A stretch of 64,000 nucleotides of DNA from Desulfobotulus alkaliphilus (GCF_007830435.1 NZ_VLLC01000007.1:79391-143390); one strand, 5' to 3'; positions 48,652 through 57,576 are shown, numbered from the stretch's first letter. Numbers and translations are program-made. The notes: generated by a model from the letters alone, not told the origin.

Positions 48652-49277
48652 TGCTGGAAAAACTGCTTGTTTTTGTGGAAGAATATTCCATGGAAGCAGC
48701 ATTGGAGCTTCTGCTTCCCAAAATGCTTGACGCAACAGATTATCAGATCATTCGTTTTCAATGCAAAGACGATCTCCTGAAACAACTGCCTGTACGGCTG
48801 AAAGGCTATAGCTCATGGATGCCGGAAAATTGGTCTGTCCTAGTGCTGGTAGACAGAGATGATGATGACTGTTCGGTTCTTAAGCACAAACTGGAACAAG
48901 CAGCCATCAGTTCTGGTTTTGTTACCAAAACAAGCGCAGCCAAGGGACAGCGTTTTAATGTTACCAACCGTATTGTCATAGAAGAACTGGAAGCATGGTA
49001 TTTTGGAGACTGGAACGCAGTCAAAGCCGCTTATCCAAAGGTTCCGGTTACGATTCCCCAAAAAGCTCCCTATCGCAATCCTGATGCGATAAGCGGTGGT
49101 ACCTGGGAGGCCCTGGAACGTGTGCTGAAACAGGCAGGGTATTTTTCAACTGGTTTACGCAAGGCAGAATGTGCCCGGGAGATTGCCCTGCATATGAATA
49201 TTCATCAGAACAGATCTGGCAGTTTCAATATGTTTCTTACTGCTGTACAAGCTATTTTAGACAAAAAAGTTATTTGA
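48651..49277 (+). CDS. DUF4276 protein (TOPRIM-like partner of the ATPase)
   Basis: This 208-residue protein matches DUF4276. The N-terminal strand ends in Glu (LVFVEE, E10/E11), and a second strand carries a DxD-type acidic cluster (LVLVDRDDDD, D68 and D70). This is the acidic layout of a TOPRIM-like nuclease. A conserved RIVIEELEAWYFGD block follows (about 105-118), then TWEALERVLKQAGYF. It likely acts as the effector that the upstream ATPase controls, by analogy with PARIS AriA/AriB, where AriB is a different TOPRIM family. Its start codon overlaps the ATPase stop. The 128 bases after it hold no gene. Confidence 0.85.
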   Translation: MLEKLLVFVEEYSMEAALELLLPKMLDATDYQIIRFQCKDDLLKQLPVRLKGYSSWMPENWSVLVLVDRDDDDCSVLKHKLEQAAISSGFVTKTSAAKGQRFNVTNRIVIEELEAWYFGDWNAVKAAYPKVPVTIPQKAPYRNPDAISGGTWEALERVLKQAGYFSTGLRKAECAREIALHMNIHQNRSGSFNMFLTAVQAILDKKVI

Positions 49278-49405
49278 GTACACGGACTGGCTACATCAAA
49301 AACGGTGAGGTGATCTTATGAGAACGCCACAGGAAAAAAGCCAATAATACAGGAGCTATTGCTTGAGAATCCATAGAAAATTAAGTAGGGAGCAAGGCCT
49401 TTTCC

Positions 49406-51709
49406 ATGAAACACCTTATTTACTGCGCAGTCCTGCTCATGGGGTTCAGCGGAATAACGGCAGAAATACTCCTTATCCGCGAACTTCTCAGTGTTTTTTC
49501 AGGAAATGAGCTTTCCATTGCCATGGTGCTGGCAAACTGGCTGCTTTTTGAGGCTGCCGGGTGTCTTCTGGCCGGAAGAAAAGGGGCGGAGGCGGGAAAG
49601 ACCATACAGACCTTTGTGCTTCTGACCTTTTTATTCTGCAGCGCACTTCTGGTAACCATACCTCTGACAGGGATGCTGAAAAGCATCATGGGCATTGCCA
49701 TTGGTGAAAGCATGGGCCTCTATGCCATGTTCATGGCCTCTTTTTTCCTTCTCATGCCCGCCGGAATGCTGCACGGCGCACTTTTCACCCAGAGCTGCCG
49801 ACTGCTTTCCCATTTCCATGATGAAAGGAAAAATCTGGGAGGACGGGTCTATGGGCTTGAAATCCTTGGAACCATCGCTGGAGGCCTGGTCTGCACCTGG
49901 CTTCTGATCCCCTGGGGGCATACCCTTAGGGCTGTTTCCCTTATCTTTCTTTTCAATATGGTTCTCTGCCTTGCCCTTGTGTTCCTGTGGTATAAAAAAG
50001 ATCCTTTGTGCAGAAGAACAGCATTCTGGGTCACTCCCGTCTTCTTTTGTCTGATCTGGCTGATATCCGGCGGCCAGATCCAGCGCATCCATGATGTAAG
50101 CCTTCAGGCCCAGTGGCAGCCCCACAGGCTTGAAATCTGCCGGAATTCTCCCTACGGCAGCCTCTGCGTGCTGGAGAACAGGGGCCAGTATCTTTTTTTT
50201 CAAGACGGTGCTCCAATTCTGATTACGCCCATTCCGGATATCCCCTTTGTGGAAAAACTTGCCCACCTGCCCCTTCTTGCCCATCCTTCTCCATCCCGTG
50301 TCATGATACTGGGGGGCGGTGCAGGAGGCCTGATTACGGAAATTCTCAAGCATCCTGTTGTTACAGCCATTGATTATACAGAGCTTGATCCCATGCTTTT
50401 TGAGCTTCTGGAAATATTCACCACCCCCCTTACAAGGGCAGAGCTTCAGCGTCCTGAAGTCAGGGTTCACGCATCCGACGGCCGCCTCTTTCTGGCCTCA
50501 TCCACAACCCTTTATGATCTTATTTTTTCTGGTGTTCCAGAACCCGGTACCCTTCAGACCAACCGCTATTTCACAAAAGAATTCTTTACCCTTGCCCGAA
50601 ACAGGCTGGAACCCGGCGGCATACTGGTGCTGACCCTGCCCGGTTCCATGGGCTACCAGAACCGGGAGCTCAGGGATCTTGGCAGCAGCATTTTCCATAC
50701 CCTTGGTGAGGCCTTTCCCTTTATCCGGGTCTTTCCCGGAGATGGGAAGAAGATTTTTCTGGCATCGGCATCCCCGGACATTCTGAAACTTGATGCAGAA
50801 AAGGCCCTTGAAGTACTGGATAAAAGGGGCATGGGAGCCATGCAGGCCCTGCCATGGCACATGGAGCAGCCGCTGCATGAAGGCTGGAAAAACTGGTTTG
50901 AGCATTTCATCAAAGATGCCAGCACGGCAATCAATGAAGATTTCAGGCCCCTTGGCATGTTTTACAGCATTGGCTACTGGAACTCCCTTTATGCCCCCGC
51001 CTTTGGCGTATTTTATGGTAAACTGGAGCATATCCGCATGGGTGGCCTCATTCTCCTTCTTTTTCCCCTGCTGCTGGCCTCCGGTCTTTACATGGCCCTG
51101 TCCCGCAGAAAAATGTATGCCTTCATCCCCCTTGCGGTTTTTTCCACCGGCACATGCGCCATGCTGTTCACCCTTATTCTTATTTTTGCCTTTCAGTCAA
51201 TTTATGGCTATATTTTTTCATGGATCGGCCTCATGGTGGCCTTTTTCATGGCCGGATCGGCACTTGCCGTACCCCTTGCAGAAAAATGGATGACATCCGC
51301 TTCACAGACCTTTTCCCTGTTTTTTAAAACGGAAGTGGCAGTGGCAGGGCTTCTCTGTCTTCTTCCTTTTTTTATTGAAGGGGTGCAGTTTCTGGTGAAT
51401 CAGGGAGGAATCGCTCATCTGGCAAGCTGGCTTTTTCTTCTGCTTGCCCTGCTCTGCGGTTTTACTACTGGAATTCAGTTTCCACTGGCAAACCGGCTCT
51501 ATCTGGAAGAAAAAAATGACGAGAGCCGAACGGCAGCACTCTTTTACGGTGCCGATCTTATGGGCGGCTGGCTGGGGGGGATGGTCGGAGGCGTGCTGCT
51601 TCTTCCCGTTCTCGGGCTGTATGCCACCTGCATGGTCATGTTTGCAGTGAAACTGGGGCTTTTTCTGACGGCTGTGTTTTTAAAATTCTTCCATATTTCC
51701 TGGAGGTGA
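49406..51709 (+). CDS. Spermidine-synthase-like multi-pass membrane protein
   Basis: This 767-residue protein has an N-terminal block of about six membrane helices (1-225), a central Rossmann-type domain like spermidine synthase (about 240-480), and about seven more helices to the end. The central domain has VMILGGGAGGLITEIL as the glycine-rich loop, YTELDPML as the acidic nucleotide-binding strand, and HASDGRLFL. The canonical catalytic Asp-containing DxxDP-like loop is replaced by LIFSGVPEPGT, so true aminopropyl transfer is doubtful. Proteins of this layout are known but uncharacterised. It is followed three bases on by a Tat-type radical SAM gene, which suggests a shared pathway. Confidence 0.8.
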   Translation: MKHLIYCAVLLMGFSGITAEILLIRELLSVFSGNELSIAMVLANWLLFEAAGCLLAGRKGAEAGKTIQTFVLLTFLFCSALLVTIPLTGMLKSIMGIAIGESMGLYAMFMASFFLLMPAGMLHGALFTQSCRLLSHFHDERKNLGGRVYGLEILGTIAGGLVCTWLLIPWGHTLRAVSLIFLFNMVLCLALVFLWYKKDPLCRRTAFWVTPVFFCLIWLISGGQIQRIHDVSLQAQWQPHRLEICRNSPYGSLCVLENRGQYLFFQDGAPILITPIPDIPFVEKLAHLPLLAHPSPSRVMILGGGAGGLITEILKHPVVTAIDYTELDPMLFELLEIFTTPLTRAELQRPEVRVHASDGRLFLASSTTLYDLIFSGVPEPGTLQTNRYFTKEFFTLARNRLEPGGILVLTLPGSMGYQNRELRDLGSSIFHTLGEAFPFIRVFPGDGKKIFLASASPDILKLDAEKALEVLDKRGMGAMQALPWHMEQPLHEGWKNWFEHFIKDASTAINEDFRPLGMFYSIGYWNSLYAPAFGVFYGKLEHIRMGGLILLLFPLLLASGLYMALSRRKMYAFIPLAVFSTGTCAMLFTLILIFAFQSIYGYIFSWIGLMVAFFMAGSALAVPLAEKWMTSASQTFSLFFKTEVAVAGLLCLLPFFIEGVQFLVNQGGIAHLASWLFLLLALLCGFTTGIQFPLANRLYLEEKNDESRTAALFYGADLMGGWLGGMVGGVLLLPVLGLYATCMVMFAVKLGLFLTAVFLKFFHISWR

Positions 51710-51712
51710 AAC

Positions 51713-52813
51713 ATGGAAAATTTTTTCCTCACCCGGCTTACCCGAAGGGCCTTTATGGAAAAAACGGCAAAGGCCTGTATGAAAACGGGGCTTTCACTTT
51801 TTTTCCTTAAGGGTTCCTTTGCCATGGCTTCGGAGGCAGATGAAATTCCTGCTTCCGGGAGTAACGAAAAAAAATTTTCCGTTGCAGAGCCGGGATACCT
51901 CAGGCTGCACAGGAGCGGAGAGCTTTCTGAAAGGGCCGCTGCCCTTGAGTCCCTGATGAAAGAATGCCGCCTTTGTCCGAGGCAGTGCGGGGCAGACCGC
52001 ATCGGTGGCGGGAAGGGCTTTTGTCAGGCTCCGGGTATGCTGCCGGTCATTGCATCGGCCAGTCCCCATTTCGGAGAAGAAAGGCCCCTTGTGGGAAGGG
52101 GAGGGTCCGGAACCATTTTCTTCTCCCATTGCAATCTGCGCTGTGTATTCTGTCAGAACTGGGAAATCAGCCATGCCGGGCGGGGGAGGGGTCAGAGCTA
52201 TGAAAATCTGGCGGACAGAATGCTTGCCATGCAAAGGGCAGGCTGCCATAACATCAATCTTGTTACACCAACCCATTACTCGGCCGCCATCCTGAGGGCG
52301 CTGGATCTGGCAGCAGAAAAGGGGCTTCGCCTGCCTCTGGTTTACAATACGTCCGGGTGGGAAAGGATGGAAGTGCTTTCTCTGCTGGACGGAGCCGTTG
52401 ATATTTATCTTCCGGATTTTAAATTCAAGGACAGTTCCGTCTCTTCGGAGTATGCTGCGGGTGCCGGCAGCTACGGGGAAATAACGGCCAGCGCCATACT
52501 GGAAATGCACAGGCAGGTGGGAACGGCCCTTCCTGAATCCGATGGTATTATGAAAAAAGGCCTGATGATAAGGCACCTTGTAATGCCGGGGCACACAAAG
52601 GATTCTGTGAAAATTATAGAGTGGATTGCAAGGAATCTTCCGGAAAACACCTATGTCAATATCATGGCCCAGTACAATCCTGCCTACCGGGCCTTTGATC
52701 ATCCTGAAATTGCACGGCGCATTTCCACGGAAGAATACAGGGACGTGGTCAGGGCTGCGGAAAAAGCAGGCCTTGTCAATCTGGATGTGAGGGGAAGCTG
52801 GTGGCTGCGGTGA
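51713..52813 (+). CDS. Radical SAM protein (PflA/AmmeMemoRadiSam-like) with Tat-type N-terminus
   Basis: This 366-residue protein has the radical SAM cluster motif CNLRCVFC (about residue 138). Before it lies a Cys-rich segment CRLCPRQCGADR (about 85-95), typical of proteins annotated as putative pyruvate-formate-lyase activating enzymes. NINLVTPTHYS and VDIYLPDFKF follow in the barrel. The first 35 residues contain RRAFMEK and a hydrophobic stretch, which looks like a twin-arginine signal and is unusual for an oxygen-sensitive cytoplasmic class. The start has GGAGG close upstream. It follows the spermidine-synthase-like gene by three bases. The target protein is unknown. Confidence 0.85.
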   Translation: MENFFLTRLTRRAFMEKTAKACMKTGLSLFFLKGSFAMASEADEIPASGSNEKKFSVAEPGYLRLHRSGELSERAAALESLMKECRLCPRQCGADRIGGGKGFCQAPGMLPVIASASPHFGEERPLVGRGGSGTIFFSHCNLRCVFCQNWEISHAGRGRGQSYENLADRMLAMQRAGCHNINLVTPTHYSAAILRALDLAAEKGLRLPLVYNTSGWERMEVLSLLDGAVDIYLPDFKFKDSSVSSEYAAGAGSYGEITASAILEMHRQVGTALPESDGIMKKGLMIRHLVMPGHTKDSVKIIEWIARNLPENTYVNIMAQYNPAYRAFDHPEIARRISTEEYRDVVRAAEKAGLVNLDVRGSWWLR

Positions 52814-52834
52814 GGCTGGCCACTTACCCTCACC

Positions 52835-53089
52835 ATGTCCCACGCCAGACCGGAAACCTCCGGCGTTCTTTCCTCGGTGAAATCCGTGCTGCCATCTATT
52901 TTTGGCATGATCAGCGTGGGCATTTACGCCACCCTCTACAGTACGGGAGAAAGTGCCGGGGGCATCATGGAGCAGGCCGCTTCCCAGCAGGGTTTTCACA
53001 CCATTATATGGGTCAGCCTCGGTGTCAGCCTTTTCTGTTTTGCCGTCACCTTTTTAAGCAGGGATGGCTCAAAATTTACTGAGGAATAA
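52835..53089 (+). CDS. Small membrane protein, possibly an MFS transporter tail
   Basis: This 84-residue frame has two hydrophobic segments (about 12-32 and 54-72) separated by a short polar loop with GESAGGIMEQAAS, and an acidic tail DGSKFTEE. The pattern resembles the last helices of an MFS drug-type transporter, which suggests a remnant whose first 400 residues are gone. A free-standing small membrane protein is also possible. No ribosome site is convincing. It begins 21 bases after the radical SAM gene and ends 72 bases before the PilZ gene. Confidence 0.45.
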   Translation: MSHARPETSGVLSSVKSVLPSIFGMISVGIYATLYSTGESAGGIMEQAASQQGFHTIIWVSLGVSLFCFAVTFLSRDGSKFTEE

Positions 53090-53161
53090 TATGTTTTCAG
53101 GGCTGAAAATATGCTATAAACTGAAGCTTGCAACTGACTGAAAGCCCCTCAAGGACGAATC

Positions 53162-54145
53162 ATGAAAGCAAGCCTGAAAACAAAGGAAGATCAGGTCAAA
53201 GCCCTGCTTGCCGCAGACCGCAGGGAAGATGCCATGAACCTTCTCTTCGCCCTGGTCAAGGCCTGTGCTGCGGCCCATAAGTTTGATCATGCGGAAAGAC
53301 TGTACCAGCAGATGATGGACGTGGATGCCCTTGCCATTGATCTGGTGGTCCGGGCTGCAGAACTTATAGAAGAAGAGAAGAACAGGGCCATAGACAGAAA
53401 ACACCTTCACCTCTGGAAAAACTGGTATAACCAGCTCAAACAGGAAGAACGCAGCGCATTTTTCTTCGCCACAAGCCCCTTCTCCTTTTCACCGGGAGAT
53501 GTCCTTTTCCGGAAAGGAGAGATGAATGATACCCTGTTTTTTGTGGATGAGGGGGCACTGAATCTGGTTTCCGTATCCGATACGGGTCAGGAAGTCGTGC
53601 TGCGCCGGGTCGGGCCGGGAAGTTTTGCCGGTGAAGAAACCTTTTACAAAAGCAGCGTCTGCACCAGCTCCCTTGTGGCCCTGATGCCGGGTGAAGGCAG
53701 AATATTCACAAGAAATGCCCTGCTTTCTTTAAGCGAAACCCTGCCGGGCCTTGGCCCCAAGCTGCGGGATTTCACCATTTCTGCCCCATCGGAAGGCCAG
53801 ACGGTACAGGCCAAGGGCATCAACCGGAGAAGCCATAAACGCATTCCCGTTCAGGGAAGCATCGTTTTTCAGCCCCTTGGCCAGAAAGATACGGCCCCTG
53901 CCCAGGGCCGCATGGCGGACATTTCCCAGGGAGGTCTGTCCTTTTATGTAAAAACCGCCAATGGTCAGGCCGTCCGCCAGCTCCTCGGAAACCGTCTGGG
54001 CATGAAATTCCTGCTGCCCCATACCGGCAATCCCCAGCCCGTCGTCTGCAAGGGAGAGGTCACGGGTGTACTCTGCCACATGGATTACGAATATTCCATC
54101 CATGTGAAATTCGACAGCCTTCTGGATGCCAAAAATTTTACATGA
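53162..54145 (+). CDS. Cyclic-nucleotide-binding-like plus PilZ protein
   Basis: This 327-residue soluble protein has an N-terminal helical repeat region (about 1-95), then a Crp-type cyclic-nucleotide-binding fold (about 105-205, with FSPGDVLFRKGEMND and GPGSFAGEETF). A PilZ domain follows (about 220-325), with the c-di-GMP motif RRSHKR and DISQGGLSF. No HTH is present, so it is not a direct transcription factor. It likely joins a nucleotide or redox signal with c-di-GMP, perhaps for motility or surface functions. The start has AAGGACG eight bases upstream. It converges on the ArsM gene. Confidence 0.85.
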   Translation: MKASLKTKEDQVKALLAADRREDAMNLLFALVKACAAAHKFDHAERLYQQMMDVDALAIDLVVRAAELIEEEKNRAIDRKHLHLWKNWYNQLKQEERSAFFFATSPFSFSPGDVLFRKGEMNDTLFFVDEGALNLVSVSDTGQEVVLRRVGPGSFAGEETFYKSSVCTSSLVALMPGEGRIFTRNALLSLSETLPGLGPKLRDFTISAPSEGQTVQAKGINRRSHKRIPVQGSIVFQPLGQKDTAPAQGRMADISQGGLSFYVKTANGQAVRQLLGNRLGMKFLLPHTGNPQPVVCKGEVTGVLCHMDYEYSIHVKFDSLLDAKNFT

Positions 54146-54202
54146 AAACACAAGGTGCAAGGCACCATGGCTGTCTGCTGGTGACACGGCACTCCTTACG
54201 GA

Positions 54203-54985
54203 TCAGGGCTTTTTCGCCTGAATCCCTGCGCTACGCACAAAGGCTGCGGCATCCATGCCGGGCACCCAGTCCCGGATAAATTCCCGGCTTTCTTCCTGTA
54301 CCACAATCTCTATATCCGTAAATCCAGCATCTTCAAGGAGCTTCTCCAGAAGCTCCGGCGCTATGGCGCCCGTTACTCAGGCGCAGAGGGCATCGGGATG
54401 CTCTTCCATGGCCGAAGTAAAGGCTTTCACCTGCACCACATCGGAAATGGCAAGTCTTCCTCCCGAACGCAGCACCCGGAAAGCCTCCTTCAGAACCTGC
54501 CCCTTATGTGAAGAAAGATTAAGCACGCAGTTGGATATGATCACATCCACCGAAGCATCGGCCACGGGCAGATATTCAATTTCACCCAGACGAAAAGAAA
54601 CCTGCACCTTTCCGGCTTTTTTTGCATTGGATCTGGCCTTTTCCACCATCTCCGGGGTCATGTCCACCCCAATGACAAAACCCGTTTTACCCACGCGTTC
54701 TGCCGCCAGAAAGGCATCAAACCCTGCGCCACTCCCCAGATCCAGCACCACTTCCCCCGGCCTGAGAGCGGCCAGAGCCAGAGGATTGCCGCATCCAAGG
54801 CCCAGATCGGCTCCATGGGGAACCGATGCGGCATCTTCTCTGCTGTATCCAAGACGGGAAGCCTCAATGGCCGCCAGACCTCCTCCGCAGGCACTGCCTT
54901 CCCCGCAGCACCCTTTTTCCCTGCCCTGCGCCACAGCACCATAACGGCTGCGGATCAGATGACCTGTATCATTCTCCCTTCCCAT
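54203..54985 (-). CDS. arsM: Arsenite S-adenosylmethionine methyltransferase with in-frame UGA (probable selenoprotein)
   Basis: Read through a UGA at 54377-54379, the product has 260 residues and stops at 54203. It contains a Cys-rich lead (GCCGEGSACGGG), the AdoMet site VLDLGSGAGFDAF, GVDMTPEMVEKAR, and NCVLNLS. After the UGA, 57 more codons encode typical ArsM sequence (VTGAIAPELLEKLL, then SREFIRDWVPG). The UGA follows Cys-Ala and replaces the Cys that in AS3MT/ArsM sits before (L/V)xGAL and binds arsenic. A SECIS-like hairpin lies 20 bases downstream, so Sec insertion is likely. Without readthrough the protein ends at residue 202. The ATG at 54985 has AGGA six bases upstream. A TTG at 55021 is less likely. 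No ars operon is nearby, and the divergent neighbour is superoxide dismutase. Confidence 0.85.
54337..54356 (-). promoter_or_regulatory. Candidate bacterial SECIS hairpin in arsM
   Basis: On the minus strand, 20 bases after the UGA, GGAGCTTC pairs perfectly with GAAGCTCC around a four-base loop TGGA. Bacterial SECIS elements need an apical loop beginning about 16-37 bases after UGA with a G in the first two loop positions. Here the loop begins about 28 bases after it and has G at position two. Confidence 0.7.
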
Positions 54986-55024
54986 ACCCCATCCTTTTCT
55001 TGTTTGAATTTTTTTTGACAAGCC

Positions 55025-55052
55025 TAAAAATAAACCTATCTTGTTCTTGCGT
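55025..55052 (+). promoter_or_regulatory. Predicted sigma-70-type promoter of the superoxide dismutase gene
   Basis: A perfect TTGACA at 55025-55030 is followed after 16 bases by TATCTT at 55047-55052. The transcription start would fall near 55059, about 40 bases before the sod ATG. Confidence 0.6.
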
Positions 55053-55097
55053 TACAAAGTATGCAGAACGTCAACATCAAAGGCAAGGAGGTACACC

Positions 55098-55718
55098 ATG
55101 CTACATACACTTCCTGAAATACCCTACGCATATGATGCGCTTGAACCATATATTGACGCACGGACCATGGAAATTCACCACACAAAACATCACCAGACCT
55201 ACGTGGACAAACTCAACGCTGCCCTTGAAAACCACAAGGAGCTTCAGCAAAAAACCCTGCACCAGCTCCTTAAAGGAATAGATACCGTTCCGGAAACCAT
55301 AAAAACTGCCGTCCGCAACCATGGCGGCGGCCATGCCAATCATACTCTTTTCTGGCAGATTCTGAAAACCGGGGAAAAACCCGGCGGAGAAATCCTCAAG
55401 GCCATTGAGGACACCTTCGGCAGCTACGAAAACTTTGAAAGGGACTTTAGCACAGGTGCAGCCGGTCTCTTCGGGTCCGGCTGGATGTGGCTGGTTCTGG
55501 ATGAAAAAGGCAAACCCGCTCTCCTGCCCCTGCCCAATCAGGACAGCCCCATCATGTACAAAAAAATCCCCCTGCTGGGCCTTGATGTCTGGGAACACGC
55601 CTATTACCTGAAATACCAGAACCGGCGACCGGATTACATCAAAGCCTTCTTTGAAATCATTCACTGGCCTGCCGTGAATGAACGGTATAAGGCGGGTCTT
55701 GAAGGTGTCATCCTGTAA
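55098..55718 (+). CDS. Iron/manganese superoxide dismutase
   Basis: This 206-residue enzyme converts superoxide to hydrogen peroxide and oxygen. It has the family blocks TLPEIPYAYDALEPYI at the N-terminus, MEIHHTKHHQTYVDKLN with the first ligand His, NHGGGHANHTLFW with the second, and LLGLDVWEHAYYLKYQNRRPDYI with the Asp and His ligands. Metal preference cannot be fixed from sequence alone, although GSGWMWL fits the Fe/Mn family generally. No signal peptide is present, so it is cytoplasmic. The start at 55098 has AAGGAGG six bases upstream, whereas the frame extends to 55041 without support. It is divergent from arsM, which fits oxidative or metal stress. Confidence 0.95.
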   Translation: MLHTLPEIPYAYDALEPYIDARTMEIHHTKHHQTYVDKLNAALENHKELQQKTLHQLLKGIDTVPETIKTAVRNHGGGHANHTLFWQILKTGEKPGGEILKAIEDTFGSYENFERDFSTGAAGLFGSGWMWLVLDEKGKPALLPLPNQDSPIMYKKIPLLGLDVWEHAYYLKYQNRRPDYIKAFFEIIHWPAVNERYKAGLEGVIL

Positions 55719-55978
55719 GAAAATTCTTTATGGACCCTCACCCTCCGGCACTCAGACGGGAAGAACCTGTCAGCTTAAAGCAAATTCCGTACGCCGTCTG
55801 TGTGCCTTGGGGATGGCTGTTTTTCTTCCCCTCTTCCTCCGGGCGGTGGCTGAGGCTCCCGAAGCCAGAAGGGCCGGGGCCTTACCCGGAACACAGGCTG
55901 TAAGCCGGGTCTGATAAATGTGCTGCAGCTTGCTGGCCCGAGTGCCGGGGTGAGGGCAAAAGGATCCTGGAGCTCCCG

Positions 55979-56695
55979 TCAGCATTCAGGAAAAACAGGC
56001 TTTTTTTCCCTTTGCCCCATGGAAAATTCCAGATCCGCAAGGCTTTCCACCTGCCTTCTTGAATGGGAAACCAGCACCAGCGTACAGGTTCTTTTCAGAT
56101 CCAGAAGCAGGCTTTCAATGGCAGCCTCTGCCGCCGCATCCAGAGAAGATGTCGGCTCATCCAGCAGCAGCACTTCCGGCTGCATCACAAGGCTTCGGGC
56201 AATGCACAGCCGCTGCTGCTGCCCCCCCGAAAGGGTGCGGGCATCGGAACCAAGTCTGTGTCCCACCTCCTCCCAGAGATGGGCCTGTTTCAGCGCCCTG
56301 ACAACCCTTTCCTCCAGATCCGCCTTTCTCCCTATGCCCTTCAGCCTGAGGGGCAGGGCCACATTGGCAAAAATGCCCATGGGAAGGGGATTGGGATTCT
56401 GAAACACCACAGCCACCTTCCGCCTCAGTTCATACACATCCGTGGATGCTGCATGGATATCCTGCCAGCCCCTTTCCCCGGCCAGAAGAATACTTCCGGA
56501 AACCCTCACCTGACTTTCTGCCTCAAGGAGACGGTTAAGGCTGAAAAGAAAGGTGGACTTACCCACTCCGGACGGTCCCGTAACCGCTGTGATGGCGCCT
56601 TCCGGTATATCAAGGCTGACACCTGAAAAAACATGGCTTTTTCCATAGGCCACACGGAGGTCCCGGATACGGATTTTGATATTCTGGTTCATCAT
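55979..56695 (-). CDS. pstB: Phosphate ABC transporter ATP-binding protein PstB
   Basis: This 238-residue ATPase of the high-affinity phosphate importer has Walker A GPSGVGKST, Q-loop VVFQNPNPLPMGIF, signature LSGGQQQRL, Walker B VLLLDEPTSSLD and switch VSHSRRQ. The FQNPNPLPM-I-F block and SLNRLLE are characteristic of PstB, as distinct from other ABC ATPases. The ATG at 56695 overlaps the stop of pstA (ATGA). The longer frame to 56770 lies inside pstA. It is the last gene of pstSCAB. No phoU follows within the window. Confidence 0.92.
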   Translation of the reverse strand: MMNQNIKIRIRDLRVAYGKSHVFSGVSLDIPEGAITAVTGPSGVGKSTFLFSLNRLLEAESQVRVSGSILLAGERGWQDIHAASTDVYELRRKVAVVFQNPNPLPMGIFANVALPLRLKGIGRKADLEERVVRALKQAHLWEEVGHRLGSDARTLSGGQQQRLCIARSLVMQPEVLLLDEPTSSLDAAAEAAIESLLLDLKRTCTLVLVSHSRRQVESLADLEFSMGQREKKPVFPEC

Positions 56696-57576
56696 GACAA
56701 CTTTCCGGTAAAAATTTTCAGCTGCACGGTTCTGCGGATCAATGCTGCAAGGCCGAAGAGTCCGCCACAAAGCCCCACCAGTATCAGGGATGCGGCAAAG
56801 CCCATGGCAAGCTCCCTCTGGGAGGAGTATTCAGCAGCGGTGGTATAGATGAAAAAGGGCAGGGCCTCAAAGGGATCCCAGAAGCCCGATGGCAGACCAT
56901 AGGCAGCAACGGTGCCCGTAAGAAGGATGACGGCCGTATCCTCGGCAGCACGCCCAACAGAAAGAAGGATGCAGCCCGTAAGGCCGGGTTTTGCAGCGGG
57001 AAGCAGTACATGACGAAGCGCCTGCACAGGGCTGGCACCCAGAGAAAGGGCTGTACGCATCAGTTCCGGTGGCAGGGTGTGAATGGCCTGCCAGGTTCCC
57101 CTGATGAGATAGGGAAGAATGAGGCAGGCCAGAGAAGCCGCTGCAGGCAGCAGTCCCGGCGTGATAAAGGGAAAGTAACGGTACAGAAAGAGGATGATGG
57201 AAAATCCCAGAAGCCCGATGAGAATGGAAGGCATCCCCGCAAGAAGATCCACACAGAAACCGATGCGACGGCGGGTTCCGGGGCTGGCGGACAGGGCCAG
57301 ATGAATACCGGCTCCCATGCCCATGGGAAGGGCCAGAACCACAGCACAGATTACCAGAAGCAGGGTGCCGCAGATGGCAGGAAAAAGACCGTCAAATACG
57401 GGCCGTACTCCCATGATGGCTTCCATGGGCGGCGTATCCCCGAAGAGAAGGCGCATATCCAGCACAGGCAGTGCTTTCACAAAAAGGGCTGCCAGCAGAA
57501 AAATAACAATAAAAAAAAGTCCCAGTGCCGCAGCAAAGGCAGCACTTCTTATGGCCATGCGCAGGGGAGCCTTCAT
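56692..57576 (-). CDS. pstA: Phosphate ABC transporter permease PstA
   Basis: This 294-residue inner-membrane permease has six hydrophobic segments. It contains the PstA-type blocks GMPSILIGLLGFSIILF and LPPELMRTALSLGASPVQALRHVLLP, the latter being the EAA loop, and GRAAEDTAVILLTG. It pairs with PstC to form the phosphate channel. Its start overlaps the pstC stop by four bases (ATGA), and its own stop overlaps the pstB start in the same way, so the three genes are tightly coupled. Confidence 0.92.
   Translation of the reverse strand: MKAPLRMAIRSAAFAAALGLFFIVIFLLAALFVKALPVLDMRLLFGDTPPMEAIMGVRPVFDGLFPAICGTLLLVICAVVLALPMGMGAGIHLALSASPGTRRRIGFCVDLLAGMPSILIGLLGFSIILFLYRYFPFITPGLLPAAASLACLILPYLIRGTWQAIHTLPPELMRTALSLGASPVQALRHVLLPAAKPGLTGCILLSVGRAAEDTAVILLTGTVAAYGLPSGFWDPFEALPFFIYTTAAEYSSQRELAMGFAASLILVGLCGGLFGLAALIRRTVQLKIFTGKLS

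Noticed and set aside
55678..55914. A 78-codon plus-strand frame after superoxide dismutase
   Set aside because: It starts inside the sod gene, has no ribosome site, and its Ala/Arg-rich tail resembles no family.
55719..55978. A plus-strand stretch with TAAGCCGGGTCTG that resembles the reverse complement of the RNase P RNA 3' end
   Set aside because: The conserved 5' core of rnpB would have to lie within pstB and is not there. The match is short, and no riboswitch pattern fits either.
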